Below, one piece after another: positions 1 through 6,763 of a stretch of DNA of 7,205 nt (its first letter is position 1; every line of letters begins with the position of its first letter). The notes under the pieces were generated by a model, which was given only the letters and a program-made list of their open reading frames with translations, was not told where the DNA came from and ran no database searches. Origin of the DNA: an uncultured Eggerthellaceae bacterium (GTDB lineage Bacteria > Actinomycetota > Coriobacteriia > Coriobacteriales > Eggerthellaceae); the NCBI GenBank assembly GCA_910585565.1, contig CAJUFC010000223.1, forward strand, positions 1-7,205, written 5' to 3'. The translations under genes were made by a program, and so were the position numbers.

Positions 1-799
1 CAACGAGCGCCAGCCCCAGCAGCATGATGACGCTGCCACATATCCTGCCGAGCGGCGTGATGGGCACGATGTCGCCATATCCGGTGCCCGTCACCGTCTC
101 GACCGCCCACCAGACCCCTGCCAAGAGGTCACTGAATGCCTGGGGCTGCACCGGATGCTCGATCTCGTACATGACGACGCTCGCGACCACGATGAGCAAA
201 AGGATGACGAGAAAGGCAGCCACGATCTCGTGATAGTGCTTCTTAATCACGCGCCCGATGGTGCGAAAGCCGCGCATGTAGCGCGTCACCTTGACCAGGC
301 GCACGAGCCTCATGACCCCAATGGCCGAGATGAGCGCCGGCGTGACTGGCACGAACCAGGAGATGACGTTGGGCGCGAAGGACAGAAGGTCAATGATGCC
401 GAGCGGGGAACGAATGTAGCGCCATCGAGCTTGGGCGCGCGTGCAATCTCCGAACGCCAGGTCAGCGATCCAGATGCGCGCGACGTACTCCACACAAAAG
501 CACACGGCCGAGACCTTGTAGAACACGCTGAGCGGCCCTGTGGGCACCGGATCGAGCCCCGGCTGCACCGACAGGAAGATGATCAACGCGTTCGCCACGA
601 TGAGCGCGAACAGGGCGATGCCAATGACCTTGGCGGCCACATTGCCCCGGCGCACGTTCTCAAGCGCATAAAACGTCTGCCGCTTGAGCTCGGATGACTC
701 CAGCACGCGCCGACGCTTGGAGCGCCGCGCTGACGACGCGTGGCCGCGCCCATGCTCGTGCGTGCGCTCTGGCTGGTCATGCGATGCGTCTCGTGCCAT
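1..799 (-). CDS. Voltage-gated potassium-channel-like protein (Kv/KvAP type), C-terminus cut by window edge
   Basis: Probable six-TM, voltage-sensing cation channel of the inner membrane; 266 codons are visible and the frame runs off the left edge inside S6. The start ATG (797-799) has AAGGA five bases upstream on the minus strand. Residues 1-55 form a cytoplasmic tail rich in His and Arg. S1 is about 57-78, S2 about 92-113 with the conserved acidic E104, S3 about 133-150 with D137. S4 carries R164, R167, K170, R173, R176 and R179, a basic residue every third position as in true voltage sensors. S5 is about 191-213, then a pore loop (WWAVETVTGTGYGDIVP, 230-246) and the start of S6. Family membership is clear from this order. 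The filter reads GTGYGD where the canonical form is TVGYGD, so strict K+ selectivity is uncertain. It lies 138 bases downstream of the MFS-CBS gene on the same strand, too far to assume an operon. The missing end could hold only S6 or a regulatory domain such as RCK. Confidence 0.88.
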   Translation of the reverse strand, partial: MARDASHDQPERTHEHGRGHASSARRSKRRRVLESSELKRQTFYALENVRRGNVAAKVIGIALFALIVANALIIFLSVQPGLDPVPTGPLSVFYKVSAVCFCVEYVARIWIADLAFGDCTRAQARWRYIRSPLGIIDLLSFAPNVISWFVPVTPALISAIGVMRLVRLVKVTRYMRGFRTIGRVIKKHYHEIVAAFLVILLLIVVASVVMYEIEHPVQPQAFSDLLAGVWWAVETVTGTGYGDIVPITPLGRICGSVIMLLGLALV

Positions 800-906
800 A
801 GCCTTCCTTTGCCTGCCGCCTGCCACCTACCGCAGCGCCGCGTCACGCTCGCCCGCCCTGCAGTGCAACAGGGGAAACACAAGCGCGACGCCACGCAAGC
901 CTATCG

Positions 907-932
907 AAAACGGGCCTCTTCGAGGATACCCG
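907..932 (-). terminator. Candidate weak intrinsic terminator after the MFS-CBS gene
   Basis: On the minus strand, six bases after the MFS-CBS stop codon, CGGG and CCTC pair with GAGG and CCCG around a GAA loop (911-932). This gives an eight-pair stem with a three-base TAT bulge on one side, followed directly by TTTT (complement of 907-910). The bulge and short U-tract make it weak, so some read-through into the channel gene at 799 is possible. The rest of the 800-937 gap holds the channel's ribosome binding site and no promoter I can defend. Confidence 0.4.
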
Positions 933-937
933 ATATC

Positions 938-2923
938 TTACCCGTCGAGGCGGTCGATGGCTTCGGCAATGGAGCGCACGATGTTGCGGCGGCTGAGCGT
1001 GCCCACCAGCTGGCCATCGCGCACGACCGGCACCTTCTTGATGCGGCGCTCGGCCAGCACGTGGCACACGTCATCGATGGGCGCGTTCTCATCCACCGAG
1101 ATGACGCGCTTCGTCGCGATATCTGACGCCTTGAGCTGCAAGAGGCCAGCCAAGCGCTGCTGCATGGCCTCGTCGTCGGCAAAGCGATAGAGGTTCATCG
1201 ACGTATCAAAGAACGACACCTCGCTCTTGCCCAGATAGGCTGCCACATCGCCGTCTGAGATAAACCCAGCCAACTTGCCTGCGGCATCCACGACCGGCAA
1301 GCCGCTCGTGTCGGCGGTGGCCATCGTGCGGATGACCTCGCGCATGGTGGCATCCTCTGACACGCAGATGGGCTCGCGCGTCATGGCGTCTTTCGCGCGC
1401 ATCTGCGTCGCGCCCGTCAGCTCCTCGTCACGCGTGGCGTCGATGGTCACTCCGTCCAAGCCAGCCGCATAGTCGGTAAGCTCGGCTCCTTCCGCCGTGC
1501 CGCCCTTCGCCTCGTCGCCCACGGCTGCCACGCCGGTCGCGCGCACCTTGTCGCGCACGCAGAACAAGATGATGAGAACGGCAACGGTCATGAGCGCAAA
1601 GGTGGTGCAAAATGCCATATGGTCGCCGAGATAGGACTGCTCGAGCGCCGACGCCTCGGGCGCCACCATCGGGGACAGCGCCGAGATGGACACCAGCACA
1701 GCCGTGCCCAGAGATGCCGCCACCTGGTTCAAGGTATTAGAGAGCCCCTGCGCATGCTGGATGACCGCATTGTCCAGCGCGTTGACGCCCCACGTGTTGA
1801 GCGGGGTCATCGTAAACTGAAGGCCCATCATCAGCACCGTATAGGCCAGCATGATGAAGATGAAGTCGCTGTCGATGGCCAAAAGCGCCAGGCCCACGCC
1901 ACCCAAAAGCGCCACAATGGAGCCAGGGATGACCACGCGCCTCACGCCATAGCGGTCGAACAGCCGCCCCGCGATGAGGCCCATGAATGCGCCGATGACT
2001 GCACCTGGCAGCATGGCGACGCCCGACATGGTGGCAGAATATCCGCGCACGCCCTGGATGTAGAGCGGCGTGATGACGCCGGTGCCCATGAGCGCCGCCT
2101 GCACGATGACGATGATGAGCACGGCTATCGCATACTTGCGCGTGCGCAGGATGTCAACTTTCAGCATCGGCGTAGGCAACGTGAGCTGGCGACGGATATA
2201 GACCCCGATGAACGCAAGACCAACCACGATCTGACCCACCGTGATCAGCAGATTGTCGCTCGAGGCGAACGTGGACAGGCCATACAGCAAAAACACCAGC
2301 CCAAGAGTCGAGCACGCCACCGACGGCGCATCGAACGTGGTGCGCTTGAAGTCGCCGTAGTTGCGCAACACGAAGACCGACACGATGATGACCACCACCG
2401 ACAGCGTCGTCGTGATGGCGAACAAGGCACGCCAGCCCACCGAATCAACGAGCAGGCCTGCCAGCGAAGGCCCGATGGCGGGCGCAAAGCCGATGATGAG
2501 CCCGATGACGCCCATGGCCGTGCCGCGCTTCTCGCGCGGGAACACCAACAAGATGACCGTAAACACCATCGGCATGGCCATGCCCGTGCACACAGCCTGC
2601 AGCACACGGCCCAGCAACAGCACGCCAAAGTGCGGCGCCAGCGTAGCCGCAAGGCTGCCCACCGCAAAGATGGAAAACGCGCTGATGAACAGCTGACGCG
2701 TGGTGAAGCGGCCGATGAGGTAGGCCGATAGCGGGATGACGACGGCTTCCACCAGCGAGTATCCGCTCGTCAGCCACTGCACCGTAGTGGCATCCACCGC
2801 CAAATCCCTCATGATGGCCGGCAGCGCCGGCGAAAGCAGCGTCTGGTTCAGCACCGCCAGCAATGTGCCCGCCAAGAGCACCGCCACCATGATCATGTTC
2901 TTGCGATCTACCCCCAAAGCCAT
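938..2923 (-). CDS. DHA2-family MFS multidrug-type transporter fused to a C-terminal CBS-domain pair
   Basis: Probable proton-coupled exporter with a built-in cytoplasmic sensor; 661 residues against roughly 470-520 for ordinary EmrB/QacA/LmrB proteins. Residues 1-457 form the transporter, with about 14 hydrophobic segments as in DHA2. TM1 holds LNQTLLSPALP, like LmrB-type pumps; the loop after TM2 is a motif-A variant (GRFTTRQ, 71-77); R106 sits in motif B; APAIGPSLAG (147-156) is the antiporter motif C of TM5. A hydrophilic linker (about 458-507) leads to CBS1 (509-564, with GFISDGD) and CBS2 (599-655, with GTLSRRN). CBS pairs in other proteins bind adenine nucleotides or S-adenosylmethionine and gate the attached domain. 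Control of export by cell energy state is therefore my inference; the substrate is unknown. The ATG is preceded by GAGGGG nine bases upstream and a TATAAT box further up. It is divergent from the MATE gene. The frame is intact across the fusion, with no sign of a sequencing join. Confidence 0.92.
   Translation of the reverse strand: MALGVDRKNMIMVAVLLAGTLLAVLNQTLLSPALPAIMRDLAVDATTVQWLTSGYSLVEAVVIPLSAYLIGRFTTRQLFISAFSIFAVGSLAATLAPHFGVLLLGRVLQAVCTGMAMPMVFTVILLVFPREKRGTAMGVIGLIIGFAPAIGPSLAGLLVDSVGWRALFAITTTLSVVVIIVSVFVLRNYGDFKRTTFDAPSVACSTLGLVFLLYGLSTFASSDNLLITVGQIVVGLAFIGVYIRRQLTLPTPMLKVDILRTRKYAIAVLIIVIVQAALMGTGVITPLYIQGVRGYSATMSGVAMLPGAVIGAFMGLIAGRLFDRYGVRRVVIPGSIVALLGGVGLALLAIDSDFIFIMLAYTVLMMGLQFTMTPLNTWGVNALDNAVIQHAQGLSNTLNQVAASLGTAVLVSISALSPMVAPEASALEQSYLGDHMAFCTTFALMTVAVLIILFCVRDKVRATGVAAVGDEAKGGTAEGAELTDYAAGLDGVTIDATRDEELTGATQMRAKDAMTREPICVSEDATMREVIRTMATADTSGLPVVDAAGKLAGFISDGDVAAYLGKSEVSFFDTSMNLYRFADDEAMQQRLAGLLQLKASDIATKRVISVDENAPIDDVCHVLAERRIKKVPVVRDGQLVGTLSRRNIVRSIAEAIDRLDG
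959..1399 (-). other. Tandem CBS (Bateman) module of the MFS fusion protein
   Basis: This part encodes residues 509-655. CBS1 shows the usual opening (AKDAMTREPICVSEDATM), then GLPVVDAAGKLAGFISDGDV, whose G-x-x-S-x-x-D end matches the ribose/phosphate-binding pattern of nucleotide-binding CBS domains. CBS2 has KKVPVVRDGQLVGTLSRRN, where the last Asp of that pattern is Asn (N647). One intact site and one altered site would be consistent with a single main ligand site, but this is inference. About 34 residues (565-598) separate the two repeats, longer than in minimal CBS pairs. Confidence 0.9.
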
Positions 2924-2960
2924 ACGTATCCGCCCCTCACATGCTTCTCTGTTTTAGTGA

Positions 2961-2983
2961 AAGTTTCTTATTATAGGGAACTT
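2961..2983. promoter_or_regulatory. Imperfect inverted repeat centred on the MFS-CBS -10 box (candidate operator)
   Basis: AAGTTTC (2961-2967) and GGAACTT (2977-2983) are inverted copies with one mismatch, separated by nine bases that contain the whole TATAAT box. A dyad placed over a -10 is a common position for repressors of efflux genes (TetR, MarR or MerR types). No regulator gene lies in the window, so this rests on symmetry and position alone. Confidence 0.35.
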
Positions 2984-2998
2984 CTGAGCATTTGGATG
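2970..2998 (-). promoter_or_regulatory. Promoter of the MFS-CBS gene
   Basis: The minus strand carries a perfect TATAAT (complement of 2970-2975), about 46 bases upstream of the MFS-CBS start codon. The hexamer at 17-base spacing (2993-2998, CATCCA) is a poor -35, so the promoter probably relies on its -10. An A/T-rich stretch just upstream (about 2997-3008) might act as an UP element. The expected transcript start is near 2963, giving a leader of about 40 bases. Confidence 0.6.
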
Positions 2999-3084
2999 AA
3001 AAATTTTCGGGCACGCCTGTACGGGAAGGGCTGGCCCGACAGCACCCCGGCGCAGACAGCGCGACCGAACGCCCTCGATGACGC

Positions 3085-3112
3085 TTGACCTTTGTCGCCA
3101 ACATGATATGTT
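3085..3112 (+). promoter_or_regulatory. Promoter of the MATE gene
   Basis: TTGACC (3085-3090), a 16-base spacer and TATGTT (3107-3112) form a good sigma-70-type promoter, strengthened by an extended -10 TGa at 3104-3106. Transcription should start near 3119, giving a leader of about 24 bases that contains the strong AGGAGGA ribosome binding site (3130-3136). The leader is too short for a riboswitch or attenuator. Confidence 0.7.
3100..3112. promoter_or_regulatory. Perfect dyad AACAT-GAT-ATGTT over the MATE -10 (candidate operator)
   Basis: Five-base arms AACAT and ATGTT are perfectly inverted around GAT. The dyad covers the extended -10 element of the MATE promoter, so a bound protein would block RNA polymerase. 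The arms are short and partly forced by the A/T-rich -10, so chance is a serious alternative. The sequence differs from the repeat over the MFS promoter, which argues against one shared regulator. Confidence 0.35.
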
Positions 3113-3142
3113 CGGGTATCAAGCAATACAGGAGGACCCACG

Positions 3143-4522
3143 ATGACCAAAGACATGAACCGCCATTACACGTTTGGCGCTCTTGTCCGCTTTACGTTGC
3201 CCACCATCGCCATGATGGTGTTCACCTCGCTCTACGAAGTGGCTGATGGCTTTTTCGTATCCAACTTCGTCGGCAAGACGGCCCTGGCTGGCGTCAACCT
3301 CATCTGGCCCGTCATCATGATTCTGGCCTCGGCGGGCCTCATGATGGGCACGGGCGGCAGCGCGCTGGTAGCCAAGACGCGCGGCGAGGGAGACAACGAG
3401 CAAGCCAACCGCTACTTCACCATGTGCATCATCTTCGCTGCCGCGCTGGGGCTCGTGCTGGGCATCGTTGGGCAGATCGTCATGGAGCCGCTCGTGCGAC
3501 TGCTCGGCGCTGAAGGCGAACTGCTGTCTGAGACCATCATCTACGGCCGCTGCATCGCGCTGGCTCTGCCGTTTTTCTCCCTCCAGTTCGCCTTTCAGAT
3601 ATTCTTCTCCACTGCCGGCAAGCCTTCGGTGGGTTTCGTCGTCAACGTGGCCGCAGGGCTGACTAATGTCGTTTTGGACGCTCTCTTCATCTGCGGGTTT
3701 GGCTGGGGCATCTTGGGCGCGGCCATCGCCACGGGTCTGTGCCAGGCGGTCGGCGGGTTCGTGCCGCTCATCTACTTCGCCCGCAAGAACGCGAGCTATC
3801 TGCGGCTCGTGCGCACGCGCCCCGAGTGGCGCCCCTTGGGAAAGGCCTGCATCAACGGCTCGTCCGAGCTGGTGTCGAACATCTCCATGAGCCTGGTGGC
3901 CACGCTCTACAACTACCAGCTGCTCTCCTACATCGGCGAGGACGGCGTGGCGGCCTACAGCGTCATCGGGTACACGGCCATGGTCTTCTCCGGCGTGTTC
4001 ATCGGGTACGCGCTGGGTGTCTCCCCGCTACTGAGCTACCAGTACGGCGCGCAGAACCGCATCGAGATGCGCAGCATCATGACCAAGAGCCTGCTGTTCG
4101 TCAGCGTCTTCGCCGTCATCATGTTCGCCGCAGCGGAAGTGTTCGCGCCACAGCTGTCGGCCCTGTTCGTCAGCTACGACCCCGAGCTCTTGGAATTCAC
4201 CACGAATGCCTACCGCATCTACGCCCTCGCATTCCTCATCATGGGGCTGCCCATCTACGGCTCTGCATTCTTCACGGCGCTCAACAATGGGCTGGTCTCA
4301 GCGCTCATCGCCTTTTTGCGCACGCTCGTGTTCGAATGCGGCGCCGTCATCGTGCTGCCGATGATCTGGGGCATCGACGGCATCTGGCTGTCGGTGTCGG
4401 TCGCCGAGCTGTGCGCTGCCGTGCTGACCGTCGTGTTCATGGTGGCATTGCGCAACCGCTATGGCTATGGCAAGCGGGCATGCTTGGCCGAGGCCGCTGC
4501 AGCTGACGAGGCGAAAGACTAG
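3143..4522 (+). CDS. MATE-family multidrug efflux transporter, MepA-like
   Basis: Inner-membrane cation-coupled antiporter of the multidrug and toxin extrusion family, probably exporting cationic drugs or metabolites. Its 459 residues match the MepA branch (about 450), and about 12 hydrophobic segments fall into two six-helix halves. Recognisable MepA-like stretches are TSLYEVADGFFVSNFVG (28-44, containing D35, near the acidic position important in TM1 of MATE proteins) and MMGTGGSALVAKTRGEGD (67-84). The second half contains NGSSELVSNIS and GVSPLLSYQYGAQN. The start is well fixed by AGGAGGA ending six bases before the ATG. The C-terminus is a short Ala-rich, charged tail. Transcribed divergently from the MFS-CBS pump, from its own strong promoter, and ends tail-to-tail with the DUF6020-like gene. 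The family call is secure; substrate and coupling ion (Na+ or H+) cannot be read from sequence. I withhold the symbol mepA because orthology was not tested. Confidence 0.95.
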   Translation: MTKDMNRHYTFGALVRFTLPTIAMMVFTSLYEVADGFFVSNFVGKTALAGVNLIWPVIMILASAGLMMGTGGSALVAKTRGEGDNEQANRYFTMCIIFAAALGLVLGIVGQIVMEPLVRLLGAEGELLSETIIYGRCIALALPFFSLQFAFQIFFSTAGKPSVGFVVNVAAGLTNVVLDALFICGFGWGILGAAIATGLCQAVGGFVPLIYFARKNASYLRLVRTRPEWRPLGKACINGSSELVSNISMSLVATLYNYQLLSYIGEDGVAAYSVIGYTAMVFSGVFIGYALGVSPLLSYQYGAQNRIEMRSIMTKSLLFVSVFAVIMFAAAEVFAPQLSALFVSYDPELLEFTTNAYRIYALAFLIMGLPIYGSAFFTALNNGLVSALIAFLRTLVFECGAVIVLPMIWGIDGIWLSVSVAELCAAVLTVVFMVALRNRYGYGKRACLAEAAAADEAKD

Positions 4523-4523
4523 T

Positions 4524-4575
4524 CCCGGCAGCCCGGGCAGGCCGCTCGAAGCGGATGCGCCTGCGTCGCTGGCGC
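4524..4575. repeat. Run of three short GC-rich hairpins in the convergent intergenic gap
   Basis: Directly after the MATE stop codon lie three small inverted repeats in a row: CCCGG/CCGGG (4524-4537, loop CAGC), CCGCT/AGCGG (4542-4554, loop CGA) and GCGCC/GGCGC (4557-4575, nine-base loop). None is followed by a T-run on either strand. They could help stall polymerase or protect 3' ends of either transcript; in DNA this GC-rich, five-base stems are also common by chance. Confidence 0.3.
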
Positions 4576-4647
4576 GGATAAGCCAGCCGACTCAATCAGC
4601 CCAAGCGGGACAGCGCAGCTCAAGCCGGCTTATCCGCGTTCTTTCTT
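4573..4647 (+). terminator. Probable terminator of the MATE gene, reaching into the convergent gene
   Basis: CGCGGATAAGCC (4573-4584) and GGCTTATCCGCG (4627-4638) are perfect 12-base inverted copies separated by 42 bases. On the plus strand the right arm is followed at once by TTCTTTCTT (4639-4647), a terminator-like pyrimidine tail. No T-run follows on the minus strand, so it should work for the MATE transcript. The right arm covers the stop codon of the DUF6020-like gene and its tail lies over that gene's last codons. The long loop makes it unusual, and a role as an RNA-stability element is an alternative. Confidence 0.5.
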
Positions 4648-6756
4648 GGGAGGCTTCTTGCTAGAGGATGTCTTGCCGGCAGGAGCCGCGGCCGCCTTGG
4701 GCTTGGCCTTAGCCTTGGCCTGCTTTTTGTCCGCGCTCTTGCCCGCGCTGGCGCTGCTGCTGACGCCGAGCTTTGCTGCGTAGAAAGCGCGCTCGCTATC
4801 CGCATCGAGCGAATGGTCGCGCTGCTTGAGCAAGAGGCAGATGCCGCAGTACATGAGCGGTGCCACGTCGAAGATGGGAATGACATAGCGTCCGTCATAG
4901 ACCGGCGAGATGATGCAGAAGGCGATCAGCACGAGCTGCGGCACCAGCAGCAGCACCCACGCATAGCCGTCAAGCGCGTTGTCGGCCGTCACGGCCAGCG
5001 TGCGCACCGAGCGCGTGCCTTCCAGCTCTTCGGCCACCTCGAGTTTGCGACGGCCACCCATACGCCTGCGCTGACAGACATAGATGAGCAGTGCTGGCAG
5101 CCACAGCGTGTACGTCACGATGAGCAGCGGCAGATTGATGATGGCCCACTCGCCCACCGCATTGTAGAGCTGGTCGAGGCCCGTGCGCATGTTGTAGAGC
5201 TCAGTCGGGTTCCACAGCATGTGGCGCTCGTCGTTCTCGCCGATGTAGGTGTCCACTGTCGTCATGCGGATGTTGATGACCGCTGTCGGAGCCACGTAGT
5301 ATCCGGCAAGCGACATAAAGGCCGCGAAATACGCCTCCGGGTCCTTCATGCCCTGCTGGACGTACACCTGCAGGTAGCGCAGCAGATCCTCGGTGGTGGC
5401 ATCGAGGTTGTAGCGATACTTGACCGAATCCTGGAAGTTGAACACATAGCCGTCTTTGATCTTGTCGTAGTCAAGAACGGCGGAGATGGCCTCTTTCTCC
5501 TCGTCGGTCACCTCGTCAGGATGCTCGACGATGTAGCGCGCCGTCTGCTGGAACAGCGGCCCCAATATCTCTTGGCGACCGCCCTGCTGGATGTTGAGCA
5601 GCGGGAACACGATAAGCGGCAGCACGACCGCGATAGCGAGCAAGGACGCCAGCGCCTGCGCCAGAAACGTGCGTCGCGCCGCCTTGGCTGCCACCACCTT
5701 CTCTTCGGGCGTCTCGGCAGGCTGCGTCGCATCTCCCGGCTCGACCGTAACCGGCTCTGCCGTCGTTGCCAACGGTGCTGACGCAGCGCCCTCGGGCGCG
5801 ACCTGCGCCTTGACGAGCGACGCCGCGCGGCGCCCACGCCACCAGAACGCGAACCAGCCGACTGCCGCCGTGATGACGACCATGAAGATGCCCTGCTTCT
5901 TCGTCAGGCACAAGATGAGGGCCAAGACGACGAACCAGACAACATGCGAGCGCTTGGTCAGGAACTTGCCGCGCGTGCGCACCGTCTCGATCATCATCAT
6001 GAAGTACGGCACGTAGAACAGCCCGAAGAAGCTGTCCTTGACCATGCACATGGCCCATGTGGGCACAAACGGCATGAGCGCGAAGAAGAGATATGCCGCA
6101 AAGCAGAGCGCCGGCGACACGCCGATGCGCCTGAGATAGGCCACCGACGAGGTGAATGCGATGCAGTGCAGGATGCCTGCGATGGCGGTGAAGATGGCAA
6201 CGCCTGCCATCCATGTGCCGGTCAGCTGGTCGGACACCCATCCGAACAGCCCGTATATCATCGTGACGAGCACGGGATGATGGTCCACCAGCCACGCATC
6301 GGTCAGCGTGCGGTCGTAGGCATCTCCCCACGGAATGATGGCGATGGGATGATGCTCGGGGTACACCTGGAATATCTGATAGTAGGTGTCCCAGTAGGCG
6401 CCACCCGGGAAGTTGGCCACATACCACGGCAGCCACAGCGCCAACATGATGAGCGAGAAGATCGCGATGGACGCCACCGACCACTTCGGCAGCAGTCGCT
6501 CGAACTCGCGCTGCGACTTGGACCCGCTCTCCTTGTCGAACTTCGTGAACGCGACATCCAAAAGAAACGTGATGCCCGCCACGAGAAAGGTGCCGACGAT
6601 GATGAGGATGAGTGCCAGCCACCACGGCAACAGCGCCCAGCCCTCGCCGACGACATACGACACGCCGAACACGCCACATGCCGCGATAATGGCGGACATG
6701 ACAAAGAGCCACACCCAATCGCGCTGCGTCATCTGATGAATCACTAGTTTGAACAT
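4630..6756 (-). CDS. Large polytopic membrane protein, DUF6020-like (putative GT-C-type glycosyltransferase)
   Basis: 708 residues with roughly 12-14 hydrophobic segments. It resembles the DUF6020 group, whose architecture looks like GT-C enzymes that transfer sugars from lipid carriers outside the membrane; that activity is an inference. Supporting features: after TM3, an external loop with FPGGAYWDTYY (116-126, candidate catalytic D123) and DHHPVLVTMIYG (158-169); MVKDSFF (238-244); an extracytoplasmic region (about 388-480) opening with GPLFQQTARYIVEHPDEVTDEE-type sequence; and DGRYVIPIF (621-629) before the last TM. A Pro/Ala/Thr-rich cytoplasmic insert spans about 308-362, and the last ~43 residues are Lys/Ala/Pro/Ser-rich. 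The ATG at 6754-6756 has no Shine-Dalgarno sequence but a perfect TATAAT seven bases upstream, suggesting a leaderless mRNA. Its upstream neighbour on the same strand is the hydrogenase gene, 104 bases away. A likely role is cell-envelope glycan or teichoic-type polymer modification, not proven here. Confidence 0.85.
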   Translation of the reverse strand: MFKLVIHQMTQRDWVWLFVMSAIIAACGVFGVSYVVGEGWALLPWWLALILIIVGTFLVAGITFLLDVAFTKFDKESGSKSQREFERLLPKWSVASIAIFSLIMLALWLPWYVANFPGGAYWDTYYQIFQVYPEHHPIAIIPWGDAYDRTLTDAWLVDHHPVLVTMIYGLFGWVSDQLTGTWMAGVAIFTAIAGILHCIAFTSSVAYLRRIGVSPALCFAAYLFFALMPFVPTWAMCMVKDSFFGLFYVPYFMMMIETVRTRGKFLTKRSHVVWFVVLALILCLTKKQGIFMVVITAAVGWFAFWWRGRRAASLVKAQVAPEGAASAPLATTAEPVTVEPGDATQPAETPEEKVVAAKAARRTFLAQALASLLAIAVVLPLIVFPLLNIQQGGRQEILGPLFQQTARYIVEHPDEVTDEEKEAISAVLDYDKIKDGYVFNFQDSVKYRYNLDATTEDLLRYLQVYVQQGMKDPEAYFAAFMSLAGYYVAPTAVINIRMTTVDTYIGENDERHMLWNPTELYNMRTGLDQLYNAVGEWAIINLPLLIVTYTLWLPALLIYVCQRRRMGGRRKLEVAEELEGTRSVRTLAVTADNALDGYAWVLLLVPQLVLIAFCIISPVYDGRYVIPIFDVAPLMYCGICLLLKQRDHSLDADSERAFYAAKLGVSSSASAGKSADKKQAKAKAKPKAAAAPAGKTSSSKKPPKKERG
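4633..4761 (-). other. Lysine/alanine-rich C-terminal tail of the DUF6020-like protein
   Basis: Residues 666-708 follow the last membrane segment and lack predicted hydrophobic structure. They contain 12 Lys, many Ala, Ser and Pro, and only two acidic residues; the core (AKAKAKPKAAAAPAGK) resembles histone H1-like low-complexity tails. The tail should lie in the cytoplasm if the last TM exits inward. It may bind acidic lipid, nucleic acid or another anionic partner; no function can be assigned. Confidence 0.8.
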
Positions 6757-6763
6757 GCGCTCG

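Noticed and set aside
856..873. CCCTG-N8-CAGGG inverted repeat upstream of the channel gene
   Set aside because: Five-base arms are expected by chance and no promoter element can be placed next to it.
1619..2731. 370-codon open frame on the plus strand
   Set aside because: It lies entirely opposite the MFS-CBS gene and encodes His/Arg/Asp/Gln-rich, low-complexity sequence typical of the antisense frame of a GC-rich membrane-protein gene.
2937..3156. Two ~61-codon minus-strand frames in the divergent promoter region
   Set aside because: They overlap both promoters and the MATE start, lack ribosome binding sites and resemble no known protein.
4813..5781. 322-codon and neighbouring (5944-6747) open frames on the plus strand
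   Set aside because: Both are antisense shadows of the DUF6020-like gene, with the same His/Arg-rich composition and no ribosome binding site of note.
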